A stretch of 64,000 bases of DNA, taken from assembly GCF_006716345.1 (NCBI RefSeq), contig NZ_VFOX01000001.1:682001-746000 (forward strand). The letters run 5' to 3'. This DNA is from Microbacterium saperdae. Lineage in GTDB: Bacteria; Actinomycetota; Actinomycetes; Actinomycetales; Microbacteriaceae. Below the pieces are notes generated by a model, which worked only from the letters and a program-made list of their open reading frames with translations, made no database searches and was not told where the DNA came from. Position numbers and translations under genes: made by a program. How positions within the stretch are numbered: position 1 is the stretch's first letter; every line of letters starts with the position of its first letter. Positions 55,696-64,000 of this stretch are shown here, piece by piece.

Positions 55696-56799
55696 TCAGC
55701 GGCCGGTCTTGGGTGCGAAGATCTTCGCGACGAGGCGCGCGACCAGGTTGAGCACCATGACGATGATGATGAGGGTCAATGCGGCCGCCCAGGCGCGTTC
55801 CACATACGCCTCAGCGGGGATGCCCTGGTAGGCGTACTGCGAGTAGGTGAACACCGGGAGCGTCTGCATGCGGCCGCTGAACAGGTTGTAGTTCATGGCG
55901 TCGGTGAAGCCTGCCGTGAGCAGCAGCGGCGCGGTCTCGCCGATCACGCGGGAGATGGCGAGCATGACACCGGTGGTGATACCGGCGATGGACGTCGGCA
56001 GCACGACCTTGACGATCGTGAGCCACTTCGGCACTCCCAGGGCGTAGGAGGCCTCGCGCAGCTCGTTCGGAACCAGGCGGAGCATCTCCTCGCTCGAGCG
56101 CACGACCACCGGGATCATGAGCACGGCCAACGCGACGGAACCGGCGATACCCATCCGCACACCCGGTCCGAAGATCAGGGCGAACAGCGCGTAGGCGAAC
56201 AGACCGGCGACGATCGAGGGGATACCCGTCATCACGTCCACCAGGAAGGTGATGATGCGCGCCATCCGGCCGTTCTTGCCGTATTCGACGAGGTAGACCG
56301 CCGTCATCAGACCGATCGGGATCGAGATGACGGCCGCGGCGAGAGTGACCAGCAGCGTTCCGATGATGGCGTGGAGGGCGCCGCCGCCCTCGCCCAGCAC
56401 ACCCCGCATCGACGAGGAGAAGAACAGTCCGTCGAAGCGCGCGAGGCCCGTGGTGACCACGGTCACGGCGACCGAGATCAGCGGCACCATCGCGATCGCG
56501 AAGGCGACCGTGACCACACCGGTGACGAGCCGATCGAGCGCCTTGCGTGCGCCCTCGATGATGCGCGACAGGACGTAGATCAGGACCAGGTAGATGACGG
56601 CGCCGAGGATGACGGTGCCGGCGATGTTGAAGTCGGATCCGGAGGCCAGGGCCTGGATCGCGAACGGAGTGGCACCGACGACGAACGAGAGTCCGAGGAG
56701 GGCCCACGGCGACCAGCGGGGGAGATGACCCGAGCTGAGGGAGGCCGTCGAGCGGGAGACGGCGACGGCTCGCGCGGATTCGGGGGCGGTCAGGGTCAT
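55696..56799 (-). CDS. pstA: Phosphate ABC transporter permease PstA
   Basis: 367 residues with an N-terminal cytoplasmic extension, three early membrane helices (FVVGATPFAIQAL..., GAVIYLVLIYVLSRII, GVVTVAFAIAMVPLISVAVTVV) and the permease core with the EAA-like loop ELREASYALGVPKWLTIVKVVLP-type region and an ending in VLNLVARLVAKIF. It forms the membrane channel with PstC; one base separates the two genes. Confidence 0.95.
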   Translation of the reverse strand: MTLTAPESARAVAVSRSTASLSSGHLPRWSPWALLGLSFVVGATPFAIQALASGSDFNIAGTVILGAVIYLVLIYVLSRIIEGARKALDRLVTGVVTVAFAIAMVPLISVAVTVVTTGLARFDGLFFSSSMRGVLGEGGGALHAIIGTLLVTLAAAVISIPIGLMTAVYLVEYGKNGRMARIITFLVDVMTGIPSIVAGLFAYALFALIFGPGVRMGIAGSVALAVLMIPVVVRSSEEMLRLVPNELREASYALGVPKWLTIVKVVLPTSIAGITTGVMLAISRVIGETAPLLLTAGFTDAMNYNLFSGRMQTLPVFTYSQYAYQGIPAEAYVERAWAAALTLIIIVMVLNLVARLVAKIFAPKTGR

Positions 56800-56800
56800 G

Positions 56801-57751
56801 TCAGTTCGCTCCCGAGAATTCCTTGCGGCGGTTCACGAACCAGCGTGCGAGAGCGTTCACCGCGAACGTCACGACGAACAGGATCAGACCGGTCGCGATG
56901 AGGATGTTGATGTTGATCTGGTACGCCTCGGGGAACGTCAGTGCGATGTTCGCCGCGATCGTGGACGGGTTCGTGGAGGTGAGCAGTTCGAAGGTGACGG
57001 CCTTGCTGACGGACAGCACCATGGCGACGGCCATCGTCTCTCCGAGGGCGCGGCCGAGCCCGAGCATGGAAGCGGAGACGATGCCGGAGCGACCGAAGGG
57101 CAGCACCGCCATCCGGACCATCTCCCAGCGCGTGGCGCCGAGGGCCAGGGCCGCTTCCTCATGCAGGACCGGGGTCTGCAGGAAGATCTCGCGGCAGATG
57201 GCGGTGATGATCGGGACGACCATGACCGCGAGCACCATGGCGGCCGTGAGGATCGTGCGGCCGGTCGGGGAGACGACACCGCCGAAGAAGGGGATCCAGC
57301 CGGCGTTCGCGTTCAACCAGGCGTAGATCGGCTGCACGGCCGGCGCCAGGACCAGGATGCCCCAGAGGCCGAAGACCACCGAGGGCACGGCGGCCAGCAG
57401 GTCCACGACGTAGCCGAGGCCCTGAGCGAGCCGGCGCGGGGCGTAGTGCGTGATGAACAGGGCGACGCCGAGCGAGAGTGGCACAGCCAGGAGAAGGGCG
57501 AGGAAGGCCGCCCACACCGTGCCGAACAGCAGCGGGCCGACGTAGTCCCAGAAGTTGGTCTTGAGGAGCGAGGCGTCTTCGGCGGTCGCGGCGAAGGCCG
57601 GGATCGACTGCACGATGAGGAAGATCGCGACCGCGGCCAGCGTGATCATGATCATGGATCCGGCGGCGACCGCCGTGCCGGAGAACCAGATGTCGCCGGC
57701 GCGCTTCTTCGCGACGATGCGCGTCGGCGCCGGCACAGTCGTGGCTGTCAT
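56801..57751 (-). CDS. pstC: Phosphate ABC transporter permease PstC
   Basis: 316 residues, six predicted helices. Family motifs include FGTVWAAFLALLLAVPLSLG, GYVVDLLAAVPSVVFGLWGI and LALGATRWEMVRMAVLPFG (the EAA loop). Partner of PstA. Between pstS and pstC lies a 17-bp perfect hairpin that probably lowers expression of the membrane genes relative to PstS. Confidence 0.96.
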   Translation of the reverse strand: MTATTVPAPTRIVAKKRAGDIWFSGTAVAAGSMIMITLAAVAIFLIVQSIPAFAATAEDASLLKTNFWDYVGPLLFGTVWAAFLALLLAVPLSLGVALFITHYAPRRLAQGLGYVVDLLAAVPSVVFGLWGILVLAPAVQPIYAWLNANAGWIPFFGGVVSPTGRTILTAAMVLAVMVVPIITAICREIFLQTPVLHEEAALALGATRWEMVRMAVLPFGRSGIVSASMLGLGRALGETMAVAMVLSVSKAVTFELLTSTNPSTIAANIALTFPEAYQININILIATGLILFVVTFAVNALARWFVNRRKEFSGAN

Positions 57752-57797
57752 GGGAGCTGCTTCCTGCTCAGTGGAGATCGGGTGTCTGACGCGAGCA

Positions 57798-57835
57798 GAC
57801 GGTCTCCGGGATGCCGCAGCATCCCGGAGACCGTC
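57798..57835 (-). terminator. Intra-operon hairpin between pstS and pstC
   Basis: GACGGTCTCCGGGATGC (57798-57814) and GCATCCCGGAGACCGTC (57819-57835), 17 bp with a four-base loop and no T-run: a partial terminator or mRNA stabiliser. Confidence 0.65.
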
Positions 57836-57841
57836 ACATGA

Positions 57842-58948
57842 TCACTTGATGAGGTCGATCGCAGCCTGCGCCTGCGTGCGCAGGTCGTCCGAGATCGGGG
57901 CGCTGCCGGCGTTGGATGCCGCAGCGTCCTGGCCCTCGGCGCTGATCGCGGTGGTGAAGAACGCCTTGGTCAGGGCCGCGACGTTCTCGTCCTCGTACTC
58001 GGCGCAGCCGATGAGGTAGCTGACGAGGAGCACCGGGTAGGCGCCGTCTGCGGTGGTGGTGCGGTCGATCGCGAAGGCGAGGTCACCGGCGGTGCGGCCC
58101 TCCTCGATCTTCGAGGCGTCGAGCGTCGCGGCGGCGCCCTCGGCCGAGTGCGGCACGAAGTTGTCGCCGACCTTGACGTTGACGGCCGAGAAGTCGGCTG
58201 CCTGCGAGGAGTCGATGTAGCCGATGAGGCCCTGTCCGCCCTTGACGGCGTTCGCGACACCCGAGGTCTTCTCCGCGGACTCGCCGGCGAGGTCGGCCGG
58301 CCACTCCTCGACGCTGCCTGCGGTCCAGACGTCGCCCGCGGTCTGCGCGAGGTAGTCGGTGAAGTTGCCCGTGGTGCCCGACTTGTCGGAGCGGTGGACG
58401 GGCGTGATCGCCAGGTCGGGAAGCGTGGCGTCGGGGTTGTCGGCGGCGATGGCCGGGTCGTTCCAGTTGGTGATCTTGCCCGCGAAGATCGACGCGATGG
58501 TCTTGGCGTCGAGGTTCAGCTCGTCCACGCCGTCCAGCGAGAAGACGATGGCGATCGGGGAGATGTACGCCGGGATCTCGACGATGTCGGAGCCGTCGAC
58601 GCACGCGCCGAAGCCGCCGGCCGCGATCTCATCGGTCTTGAAGGCACGGTCGGAACCGGCGAAGTTCACAGCGCCCTGCTGGAACGACTCACGGCCGCCG
58701 CCGGAGCCCTGCGGGTCGTACTCGATCTGCGCGTCGGGGTTGGTCTTCTGGAACTCGGCGGTCCATGCCTGGATGGCGACCTGCTGCGAGGAGGCGCCCG
58801 CACCGACCAGCGAGCCGCTGATGGCAGGAACGTCGGACGTGGGAGCGTCTGTGGAACCGGTGGTGCCTTCGTTCGCGGCACAGCCGGCGAGAGCGAGGGC
58901 GGCGACGGCGCCGATGGCGCCGATGCGAGCGATTCGGGAGATCTTCAC
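57842..58948 (-). CDS. pstS: Phosphate-binding lipoprotein PstS
   Basis: 368 residues. A lipoprotein signal ends in ALAGC (Cys at about 23); the mature part has SLVGAGASSQQVAIQAW, EYDPQGSGGGRESF, the phosphate loop HRSDKSGTTGNFTDYL and a LIGYIDSSQAADFSAV region. It captures phosphate outside the membrane for PstCAB. PHO-box repeats lie upstream, so PhoP-type induction at low phosphate is expected. Confidence 0.96.
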   Translation of the reverse strand: MKISRIARIGAIGAVAALALAGCAANEGTTGSTDAPTSDVPAISGSLVGAGASSQQVAIQAWTAEFQKTNPDAQIEYDPQGSGGGRESFQQGAVNFAGSDRAFKTDEIAAGGFGACVDGSDIVEIPAYISPIAIVFSLDGVDELNLDAKTIASIFAGKITNWNDPAIAADNPDATLPDLAITPVHRSDKSGTTGNFTDYLAQTAGDVWTAGSVEEWPADLAGESAEKTSGVANAVKGGQGLIGYIDSSQAADFSAVNVKVGDNFVPHSAEGAAATLDASKIEEGRTAGDLAFAIDRTTTADGAYPVLLVSYLIGCAEYEDENVAALTKAFFTTAISAEGQDAAASNAGSAPISDDLRTQAQAAIDLIK

Positions 58949-59001
58949 TGTGGATCCGTTCGATCGTGGATGGGTTGAGGCCCGGTGCAGGGCACACAGT
59001 G

Positions 59002-59007
59002 ACGCTA
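59002..59007 (-). promoter_or_regulatory. -10 element (TAGCGT) of pstS
   Basis: TAGCGT on the minus strand, 53 bases upstream of the pstS ATG and downstream of the PHO repeats. Confidence 0.5.
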
Positions 59008-59015
59008 TGTGCGGC

Positions 59016-59056
59016 GGTTAACGAGACTCTCCCGCACAGGTGAACGGCAGGTGAAC
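59016..59056 (-). promoter_or_regulatory. PHO box (PhoP-type direct repeats) of pstS
   Basis: On the minus strand GTTCACC at 59056-59050 and again at 59045-59039, exactly 11 bp apart, and a near-copy GTTAACC at 59022-59016. Direct GTTCACC units in 11-bp register are the known PhoP boxes of Streptomyces. Confidence 0.75.
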
Positions 59057-59150
59057 GACGGGCGACTCTCTGGGGTGCCCCGCTGTCACCCGTTGGGTCG
59101 CCGGAATCCGTCGACACCGCCATGCAGAGGGTCGACGGGGACTCGGGGAG

Positions 59151-60128
59151 TCAGACCTTCGGGACGTGGGTCTCGATCGCGATGATGCCGGAGCCGGGGT
59201 TGGTCGCCGAGAGGTGCACGACCGAGAACGCGGCCGGCTCGAGGTCCGATGCGCTGCTGAGGTAGGAGCCCTGGATGGTCCCGGTCGCCAACGAGATCTC
59301 GGAGAGGAGTCCGGGGAGCACCGGTCCGTGGCTGCACAGCAGGGCGGGCTTGCCTGCGCGCACGCGGCGCCCGACGACCGCGCGGAGGTCGTCGGTCCCG
59401 TCCTCCCAGGCGTCCTGACTGATCTTCTCCGTCAGCACGGGCTTGCGTCCCAGCGCCTTCGCGAGCGGCGCGATGGTGCGCACGCACCTCTCGGCATCGC
59501 TGGTGATGATCTTGCGCACGCCGAACGCGCGGAGCGGCCCGACGATCGACTTCGCCTGGTTGCGACCGCGCTCGGTGAGCGGGCGGGAGGCATCAGAGCC
59601 GTTCCACTCCGACCGCGGCAGCGCCTTCGCGTGCCGCAATGCGATCACCGGGAACGTACGCAGCACGCCGTCGTCGACGAGCGTGGAGAAGAAGTCGAGG
59701 ATCTCCAGGTCCACCGGGTAGCTGAGGCGGGTGCGGGCCTTCTTGAGGCTCACCCATTCGATCGCCGCGATCTCACGATTCGGCACGAAGGCCGAGGCGC
59801 GGATCGCATCCTCCGTCGCCTCCGCCGCCCAGTAGTGCACGACCTTCTGCTTGCGGGACGCCATCACGTAGCGGCTCACGCCCACGGGCACGCCGAGCGA
59901 GACCCGGATGCCGGTCTCCTCGTGCACCTCGCGCACCGCGGTCTCGGCGAGCATCTCGCCGGGGTCGACCTTGCCCTTGGGCAGGGTGACATCGCGGTAC
60001 TTCGTGCGATGGATCAGCAGGATGCGCAGCTTGCCGTCGACCAGACGCCAGACGACGGCGCCGGCGGCGTACACCGCCTTGTCCGTCCACTTCGCGCGGG
60101 GCGCTTCCTGCGTCTGTCGAAGTGTCAT
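59151..60128 (-). CDS. MutT1-like NUDIX hydrolase with histidine-phosphatase domain
   Basis: 325 residues in two domains: NUDIX box [27 protein letters not shown] motif (residues about 52-74) after [15 protein letters not shown], and a SixA-like phosphatase domain beginning [15 protein letters not shown] with a second His in [13 protein letters not shown]. In mycobacteria MutT1 of this architecture degrades 8-oxo-dGTP and diadenosine polyphosphates and lies beside ppk1, as here. Overlaps ppk by four bases. Confidence 0.9.
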   Translation of the reverse strand: MTLRQTQEAPRAKWTDKAVYAAGAVVWRLVDGKLRILLIHRTKYRDVTLPKGKVDPGEMLAETAVREVHEETGIRVSLGVPVGVSRYVMASRKQKVVHYWAAEATEDAIRASAFVPNREIAAIEWVSLKKARTRLSYPVDLEILDFFSTLVDDGVLRTFPVIALRHAKALPRSEWNGSDASRPLTERGRNQAKSIVGPLRAFGVRKIITSDAERCVRTIAPLAKALGRKPVLTEKISQDAWEDGTDDLRAVVGRRVRAGKPALLCSHGPVLPGLLSEISLATGTIQGSYLSSASDLEPAAFSVVHLSATNPGSGIIAIETHVPKV

Positions 60129-62290
60129 CGCACCGCCCGTGCGCGGCGGCGCCGCTGGATCAACCCCATGGTCTTATCCTGCAGGTCGATCAGGGGCTTG
60201 CCGTCGGCATCCACGGCGTGGCGCTCCCATACGCCGCCGGCACCGAGGTGCCAGGACGTCGTCCCGGGGTCCATCGCGAGGTCGAAGAACGCGAGCAGTT
60301 CCTTGAGGTGAGCGGGATCGGTGACCCGCACCAGCGCCTCGACGCGGCGGTCGAGGTTGCGATGCATCATGTCGGCGCTGCCGATGTACACCTGCGGATC
60401 CCCATCGTTCTCGAACGCGAAGATGCGGGAGTGCTCCAGGTAGCGGCCGAGGATGCTGCGCACGGTGATGTTGTCGCTGACACCCTCCAGGTCGGTGCGC
60501 AGACTGCAGATGCCGCGCACCCACACCTCCACCTTCACCCCGGCGACGCTCGCGCGGTACAGGGAGTCGATGATCTCCTCATCGACCATCGAGTTCACCT
60601 TGATGCGGATGTGTGCGGGTTTGCCGGCTTCCGCGTTCTTGCGCTCCGCGTCGATCTGGCGGACCAGGCCCTTGCGCAGGTGGAGAGGCGCGACGAGCAG
60701 ACGCTTGAACTTCTTCTCGATCGCGTAGCCGCTGAGCTCGTTGAACAGGCGGGTCAGGTCCTTGCCGACCTGCGCGTCCGCGGTGAACAGGCCGAAGTCC
60801 TCGTAGATACGGCTGGTCTTCGGGTTGTAGTTGCCGGTGCCCACGTGCGAGTAGTGGCGCAGCATCCCGTCTTCCTCGCGGATGACGAGCGCCAGCTTGC
60901 AGTGCGTCTTGAGGCCGACCAGGCCGTAGACCACGTGCACGCCCGCCTTCTCGAGCTTGCGTGCCCAGACGATGTTGTTCGCCTCGTCGAACCGCGCCTT
61001 GACCTCCACCAGCGCCAGCACCTGCTTGCCCGCCTCGGCCGCATCGATCAGGGCCTGCACGATCGGGCTGTCGCCGGAGGTGCGGTAGAGGGTCTGCTTG
61101 ATCGCCAGCACATGCGGGTCGCGGGCGGCCTGCTCCAGGAACGCCTGCACGCTGGTCGTGAACGACTCGTAGGGGTGGTGCACGAGGACGTCCGCCTTGC
61201 GGATGGCCTTGAACATGTCGGCGCGGGTGTTGCTGTCGCCGGGCTGGAAGGCCACGGCGGTGGTCGGCAGATGCGGCGGATAGCGCAGATCGGGGCGATC
61301 GATGCGCGACAGCCCGAACAGCCCCCGCAGGTCGAGCGGGCCGGGGAGGCGGTAGACCTCCTGGTCGGTGATGTCGAGCTCCTTCACGAGCAGCTCGAGC
61401 GTCACCGCATCCATGTCGTCCGTGATCTCGAGGCGGATCGGCGGGCCGAACCGTCGGCGCAGCAGCTCGGCCTCGAGCGCCTGGATGAGGTTCTCGCTCT
61501 CGTCCTCCTCGATCGCGACGTCCTCGTTGCGGGTCAGGCGGAACGCGTGGTGGTCGAGCACCTCCATGCCGGGGAAGAGGTCTCCGAGGTGGTTCGCGAT
61601 CAGCTCTTCCAGGCTCAGGTAGCGCGTGATCTCGCTGGTGCCGGGCACCTCGACGAAGCGCGGGAGCATCGGCGGCACCTTGAGGCGCGCGAACTCCTGG
61701 CGGCCGGTGCGGGCGTTGCGGATGCGGATCGCGAGGTTCAGCGACAGTCCCGAGATGTACGGGAACGGGTGGGCGGGGTCGACCGCCAGGGGCATCAGCA
61801 CGGGGAAGACCTGGAGCTGGAAGTACTCCGACAGCGCAGCCCGCTCGGATTCGGTGAGCTCCGACCAGGCTGTCATCTCGATACCGGCGTCTGCCAGCGC
61901 GGGGCGCACCTGCGATGTCCACGCCTCGGCGTGACGCAGCTGCAGCGCGTGCGCCTCTCGCGAGATGTCGGCGAGAGCGTCGACGGGGGAGCGGCCGATG
62001 TTCGTGGGCACGGCGAGGCCGGTCATGATGCGGCGCTTGAGGCCCGCGACCCTGACCATGAAGAACTCGTCGAGGTTGCTCGCGAAGATAGCCAGGAAGT
62101 TCGCGCGCTCCAGTTCCGGCAGGGACGCGTCCTCGGCGAGCTCCAGCACGCGCTGGTTGAACGCGAGCCAGCTCAGCTCGCGATCGAAGTAGCGGTGGTC
62201 GGGCAGCAGGGCGTCGGGCGACTCATTCGCGTCGAAGTCGTCGTCTTCGGCGTCGCCGAGTCCAGCGTCGGCGAGTGCGGGATCGATCAT
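60125..62290 (-). CDS. ppk: Polyphosphate kinase 1
   Basis: About 721 residues with the PPK1 domains in order: N-terminal ([19 protein letters not shown]), head ([18 protein letters not shown]), and the two catalytic C-domains with the phospho-acceptor histidines in [20 protein letters not shown] and [20 protein letters not shown]. It makes polyphosphate from ATP reversibly. Start placed at the second ATG (62290) because TTAGAT lies seven bases upstream; 62299 is the alternative. A weak PHO-box-like pair sits at 62313-62330. Confidence 0.96.
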   Translation of the reverse strand: MIDPALADAGLGDAEDDDFDANESPDALLPDHRYFDRELSWLAFNQRVLELAEDASLPELERANFLAIFASNLDEFFMVRVAGLKRRIMTGLAVPTNIGRSPVDALADISREAHALQLRHAEAWTSQVRPALADAGIEMTAWSELTESERAALSEYFQLQVFPVLMPLAVDPAHPFPYISGLSLNLAIRIRNARTGRQEFARLKVPPMLPRFVEVPGTSEITRYLSLEELIANHLGDLFPGMEVLDHHAFRLTRNEDVAIEEDESENLIQALEAELLRRRFGPPIRLEITDDMDAVTLELLVKELDITDQEVYRLPGPLDLRGLFGLSRIDRPDLRYPPHLPTTAVAFQPGDSNTRADMFKAIRKADVLVHHPYESFTTSVQAFLEQAARDPHVLAIKQTLYRTSGDSPIVQALIDAAEAGKQVLALVEVKARFDEANNIVWARKLEKAGVHVVYGLVGLKTHCKLALVIREEDGMLRHYSHVGTGNYNPKTSRIYEDFGLFTADAQVGKDLTRLFNELSGYAIEKKFKRLLVAPLHLRKGLVRQIDAERKNAEAGKPAHIRIKVNSMVDEEIIDSLYRASVAGVKVEVWVRGICSLRTDLEGVSDNITVRSILGRYLEHSRIFAFENDGDPQVYIGSADMMHRNLDRRVEALVRVTDPAHLKELLAFFDLAMDPGTTSWHLGAGGVWERHAVDADGKPLIDLQDKTMGLIQRRRRARAVR

Positions 62291-62312
62291 GGGGTACATC
62301 TAAGCACCGGGA

Positions 62313-62330
62313 AGTGACGCGCGCGTGAAC
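62313..62330 (-). promoter_or_regulatory. Possible PHO-box-like repeat upstream of ppk
   Basis: On the minus strand GTTCACG (62330-62324) and CGTCACT (62319-62313), 11 bp apart, just upstream of TTAGAT (62303-62298). The second unit matches the GTTCACC consensus at only four of seven positions. Confidence 0.35.
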
Positions 62331-62342
62331 GGAGCCGTTCCG

Positions 62343-63026
62343 TTACCCCGCAGCGACGACCGATTCCTCGTCGTACACGTTGAAGCGGTAGCCCACGTTG
62401 CGCACGGTGCCGATGATCTGCTCCTGGTCGCCGAGCTTCGCGCGCAGGCGCCGCACGTGCACGTCGACCGTCCTGGTGCCGCCGAAGTAGTCGTAGCCCC
62501 AGACCTCGCTCAGCAGCTGCTCGCGGGTGAAGACGCGGGACGGGTGCGTGGCGAGGAAGTGCAGCAGCTGGAATTCCTTGTAGGTGAGGTCGAGCGGCTT
62601 GCCGCGCAGCTTCGCGGAGTACGACTGCTCATCGATCGTGACTCCCGAGGCCTGCACGCGCGTCGGCTCAGCGACCTCGTCGCGTCGTGCGAGGGCGAGG
62701 CGCACGCGGGCATCCGTCTCGGCCGGTCCGGCGGTGGACAGCAGGACGTCGTCGATCTCCCAGTCCCCGGAGAGGGCGCTCATGCCGCCTTCCGTGACCA
62801 CGAGGAGCAGGGGAGCATCCTGTCCGGCGACGCGCAACAGGCGGCACAGCGACTTCGCTCCGACCAGATCGTGCCGTCCGTCGACGATCACGAGGTCGTA
62901 CTCCGGAGCGCTCACCAGTTGCGCCGGTTCGGCGGGGATCTGGCGCACGCGGTGGCTGAGCAGCTCGAGCGCAGGGAGCACCTGCTCTGATGCGGGAGCG
63001 TTCGTCAGAACCAGGACCTGGGCCAC
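62343..63026 (-). CDS. glnR: Nitrogen response regulator GlnR
   Basis: 227 residues. An atypical receiver domain ([29 protein letters not shown] with Asp49; [10 protein letters not shown]) and an OmpR-type winged helix ([40 protein letters not shown]). The sequence follows Streptomyces GlnR closely. It is an orphan regulator with no sensor kinase beside it, controlling nitrogen assimilation genes such as glnA and amtB. Start at the GTG at 63026, six bases after GAGGA. Confidence 0.93.
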   Translation of the reverse strand: MAQVLVLTNAPASEQVLPALELLSHRVRQIPAEPAQLVSAPEYDLVIVDGRHDLVGAKSLCRLLRVAGQDAPLLLVVTEGGMSALSGDWEIDDVLLSTAGPAETDARVRLALARRDEVAEPTRVQASGVTIDEQSYSAKLRGKPLDLTYKEFQLLHFLATHPSRVFTREQLLSEVWGYDYFGGTRTVDVHVRRLRAKLGDQEQIIGTVRNVGYRFNVYDEESVVAAG

Positions 63027-63099
63027 ACGCACTCCTCACCGGCACCGGGTTGACGCCGTGCCGCCATGATACCGGGAGCGGATGCGCAACAATGGAGTC

Positions 63100-63390
63100 A
63101 TGTCGGAACCAGCTCTCGCACCGCGTAACGCTCTCATCGGCGTGGTCGGGGTGTGGATCGCGGCCTTCCTCGCGGCCGTCGCGATCGGGATCTTCGTCTC
63201 TGAGGAGTGGCGCGTGTCCTGGATGCTGGTCGCGTTCGGAGGAATCGTGCTCCTCTCCTTCGCCGTGCAGCTCTGGTACGGACGCACGCAGGGATTCATC
63301 TTCCGAGTGGCGGGCAGCGTCACCGGGGCGCTCATCCTGATGGGCCTGATCTCGGTGGGTTTCGGGCTCGCGGCGCTCATCCCCGCCTGA
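63100..63390 (+). CDS. Small integral membrane protein of unknown function
   Basis: 96 residues, three hydrophobic segments (ALIGVVGVWIAAFLAAVAIG; WMLVAFGGIVLLSFAVQLW; VAGSVTGALILMGLISVGF). No characterised relative is recognised. The ATG at 63100 is preferred to an in-frame ATG at 63082 because AACAAT sits six bases upstream, resembling the leaderless pattern. Divergent from glnR. Confidence 0.75.
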   Translation: MSEPALAPRNALIGVVGVWIAAFLAAVAIGIFVSEEWRVSWMLVAFGGIVLLSFAVQLWYGRTQGFIFRVAGSVTGALILMGLISVGFGLAALIPA

Positions 63391-63439
63391 CATCGCCGCT
63401 CCGCTGACATCAGCGCCGGAGAGCGGTAATGTGGAGATC

Positions 63440-63553
63440 ATGGACCTCATCGCGCTCGAATTCTTCTTCATCGGCCTGTTGGGCCTGGCGAGCCTCGCGA
63501 TCGTCTTCGTCTCAGCCGTGGTTCTGCGCAACCTCTTCCGCGGCCAGCGCTGA
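63440..63553 (+). CDS. Very small membrane protein (37 residues)
   Basis: A short open frame beginning MDLIALEFFFIGLLGLASLA with one hydrophobic helix and a basic C-terminus (LRNLFRGQR). TAATGT (63427-63432) lies seven bases before the ATG, and the nitrobindin-like gene starts eight bases after its stop, so it appears to be a real, cotranscribed small gene. No function is known. Confidence 0.6.
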   Translation: MDLIALEFFFIGLLGLASLAIVFVSAVVLRNLFRGQR

Positions 63554-63560
63554 TCGCATC

Positions 63561-64000
63561 GTGCTCGAACTCCCGACCGACCTCCCCGCCGACCTCGTCC
63601 CGCTCTCGTGGCTGATCGGCGTGTGGGAGGGCACAGGCGTCATCGACTTCCCGGTCGGCGACGACCGACTGCAGGGTGAGTTCGCGCACCGGGTGAGCTT
63701 CAGCCATGACGGCGGCTCGTTCCTGAACTACTCCAGCACTGCCACGCTCCTCGGCGAAGACGGCGAGCAGTCGCTGCCACTGGTCTCCGAGATCGGCTTC
63801 TGGCGTCTCTCTCGTCCCGCCGGCGATGCCGACGCAGGTCCTGCGCTGCTTCCGCCGCGTGCCGAGGCCGCTGCGCGCACGGTCGACGACGTGGAAGAAC
63901 TGCGTGGTGACAACGGCTCCTTCCCGATCGAGGTCTCGCTCGCGCATTCGGACGGGATGCTGGAGCTGTACCTGGGGGAGATCAAGGGGCCGCGCATCGA
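63561..64000 (+). CDS. FABP-like / nitrobindin family heme-binding protein, 3'-partial
   Basis: 146 codons are visible before the window ends. WLIGVWEGTGVIDFPVGDD is a variant of the GxWxGxGxGxYP nitrobindin motif, and FWRLSRPAG and LELYLGEIKGPRI match the beta-barrel strands. Nitrobindins bind ferric heme and can isomerise peroxynitrite; the distal C-terminal histidine lies outside the window. GTG start. Confidence 0.85.
   Translation, partial: MLELPTDLPADLVPLSWLIGVWEGTGVIDFPVGDDRLQGEFAHRVSFSHDGGSFLNYSSTATLLGEDGEQSLPLVSEIGFWRLSRPAGDADAGPALLPPRAEAAARTVDDVEELRGDNGSFPIEVSLAHSDGMLELYLGEIKGPRI

Noticed and set aside
60122..62317. A 731-codon plus-strand open frame opposite ppk
   Set aside because: It mirrors the highly conserved ppk frame and its translation is compositionally biased with no domain.

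Overview
The window is GC-rich actinobacterial chromosome and looks like core genome of a Microbacteriaceae member, most likely Microbacterium or a close relative. The evidence is the actinobacterial gene order (dnaX-recR-lysC-asd; acs-tad-topA-tmk-holB; ppk1 beside a MutT1-like gene), GlnR, RskA-type and DUF4244 proteins, and many GTG starts. A recurrent TANNNT-N6-ATG/GTG arrangement points to leaderless transcription. I see no insertion sequence, integrase, prophage, CRISPR array or plasmid function. Genes are packed tightly and the only gap above 300 bases (35268-35655) holds a small RNA gene.

Layout. 2-2807: end of a GNAT acetyltransferase, tRNA-Ser, a DUF4406 protein divergent from a DeoR regulator, and trhO. 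2827-7259 (minus): MoxR ATPase, DUF58 protein and transglutaminase-like membrane protein operon. 7411-8823: SRP RNA, rhomboid protease, a lysozyme-like secreted protein. 8862-15566: pta-ackA, then a beta-phosphoglucomutase-like HAD protein overlapping a GH65 disaccharide phosphorylase. 15620-22133: dnaX, recR, an EamA transporter, lysC (with a probable internal beta-subunit start) and asd. 22289-26597: malate:quinone oxidoreductase, thymidine kinase, and an LldR-type regulator with two operator palindromes ahead of an L-lactate dehydrogenase. 26635-32467 (minus): DUF1295 protein, HAD-IIB and VanZ pair, tRNA-Pro, metallophosphoesterase, and a PASTA-bearing bifunctional penicillin-binding protein. 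32557-35267: a small DUF4177-like protein with RidA, and acs.

35268-44920: a 6C-type C-rich-loop sRNA, a reduced Tad pilus/secretion set (cpaF, tadB/C, DUF4244 pilin-like, two TadE-like), then topA, tmk, holB and an alpha/beta-hydrolase lipoprotein. 44991-47849: tRNA-Thr, nicotinamidase, DUF1697, two small zinc-finger genes, a DJ-1/PfpI protein, tRNA-Lys. 48006-51977: a fasciclin lipoprotein divergent from dipZ-sigK-rskA, bringing together partners that in Mycobacterium tuberculosis form the SigK regulon, with CCATCC/CCGAAC- and CCGAAT-like promoter elements between them. 52007-54636: an unknown protein, an unidentified highly structured intergenic element, an aminodeoxychorismate lyase and a DUF559 protein. 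54886-63026 (minus): pstSCAB behind PHO-box repeats, a MutT1-like NUDIX/phosphatase, ppk1, and glnR, a phosphate/polyphosphate/nitrogen block. The window ends with two small membrane proteins and the start of a nitrobindin-like protein.

I found no wholly new multi-gene system. The most notable items are the consolidated SigK-type locus, the 6C sRNA next to the tad genes, the leaderless promoter signature at twelve genes, and the unexplained structured element at 52662-52765.
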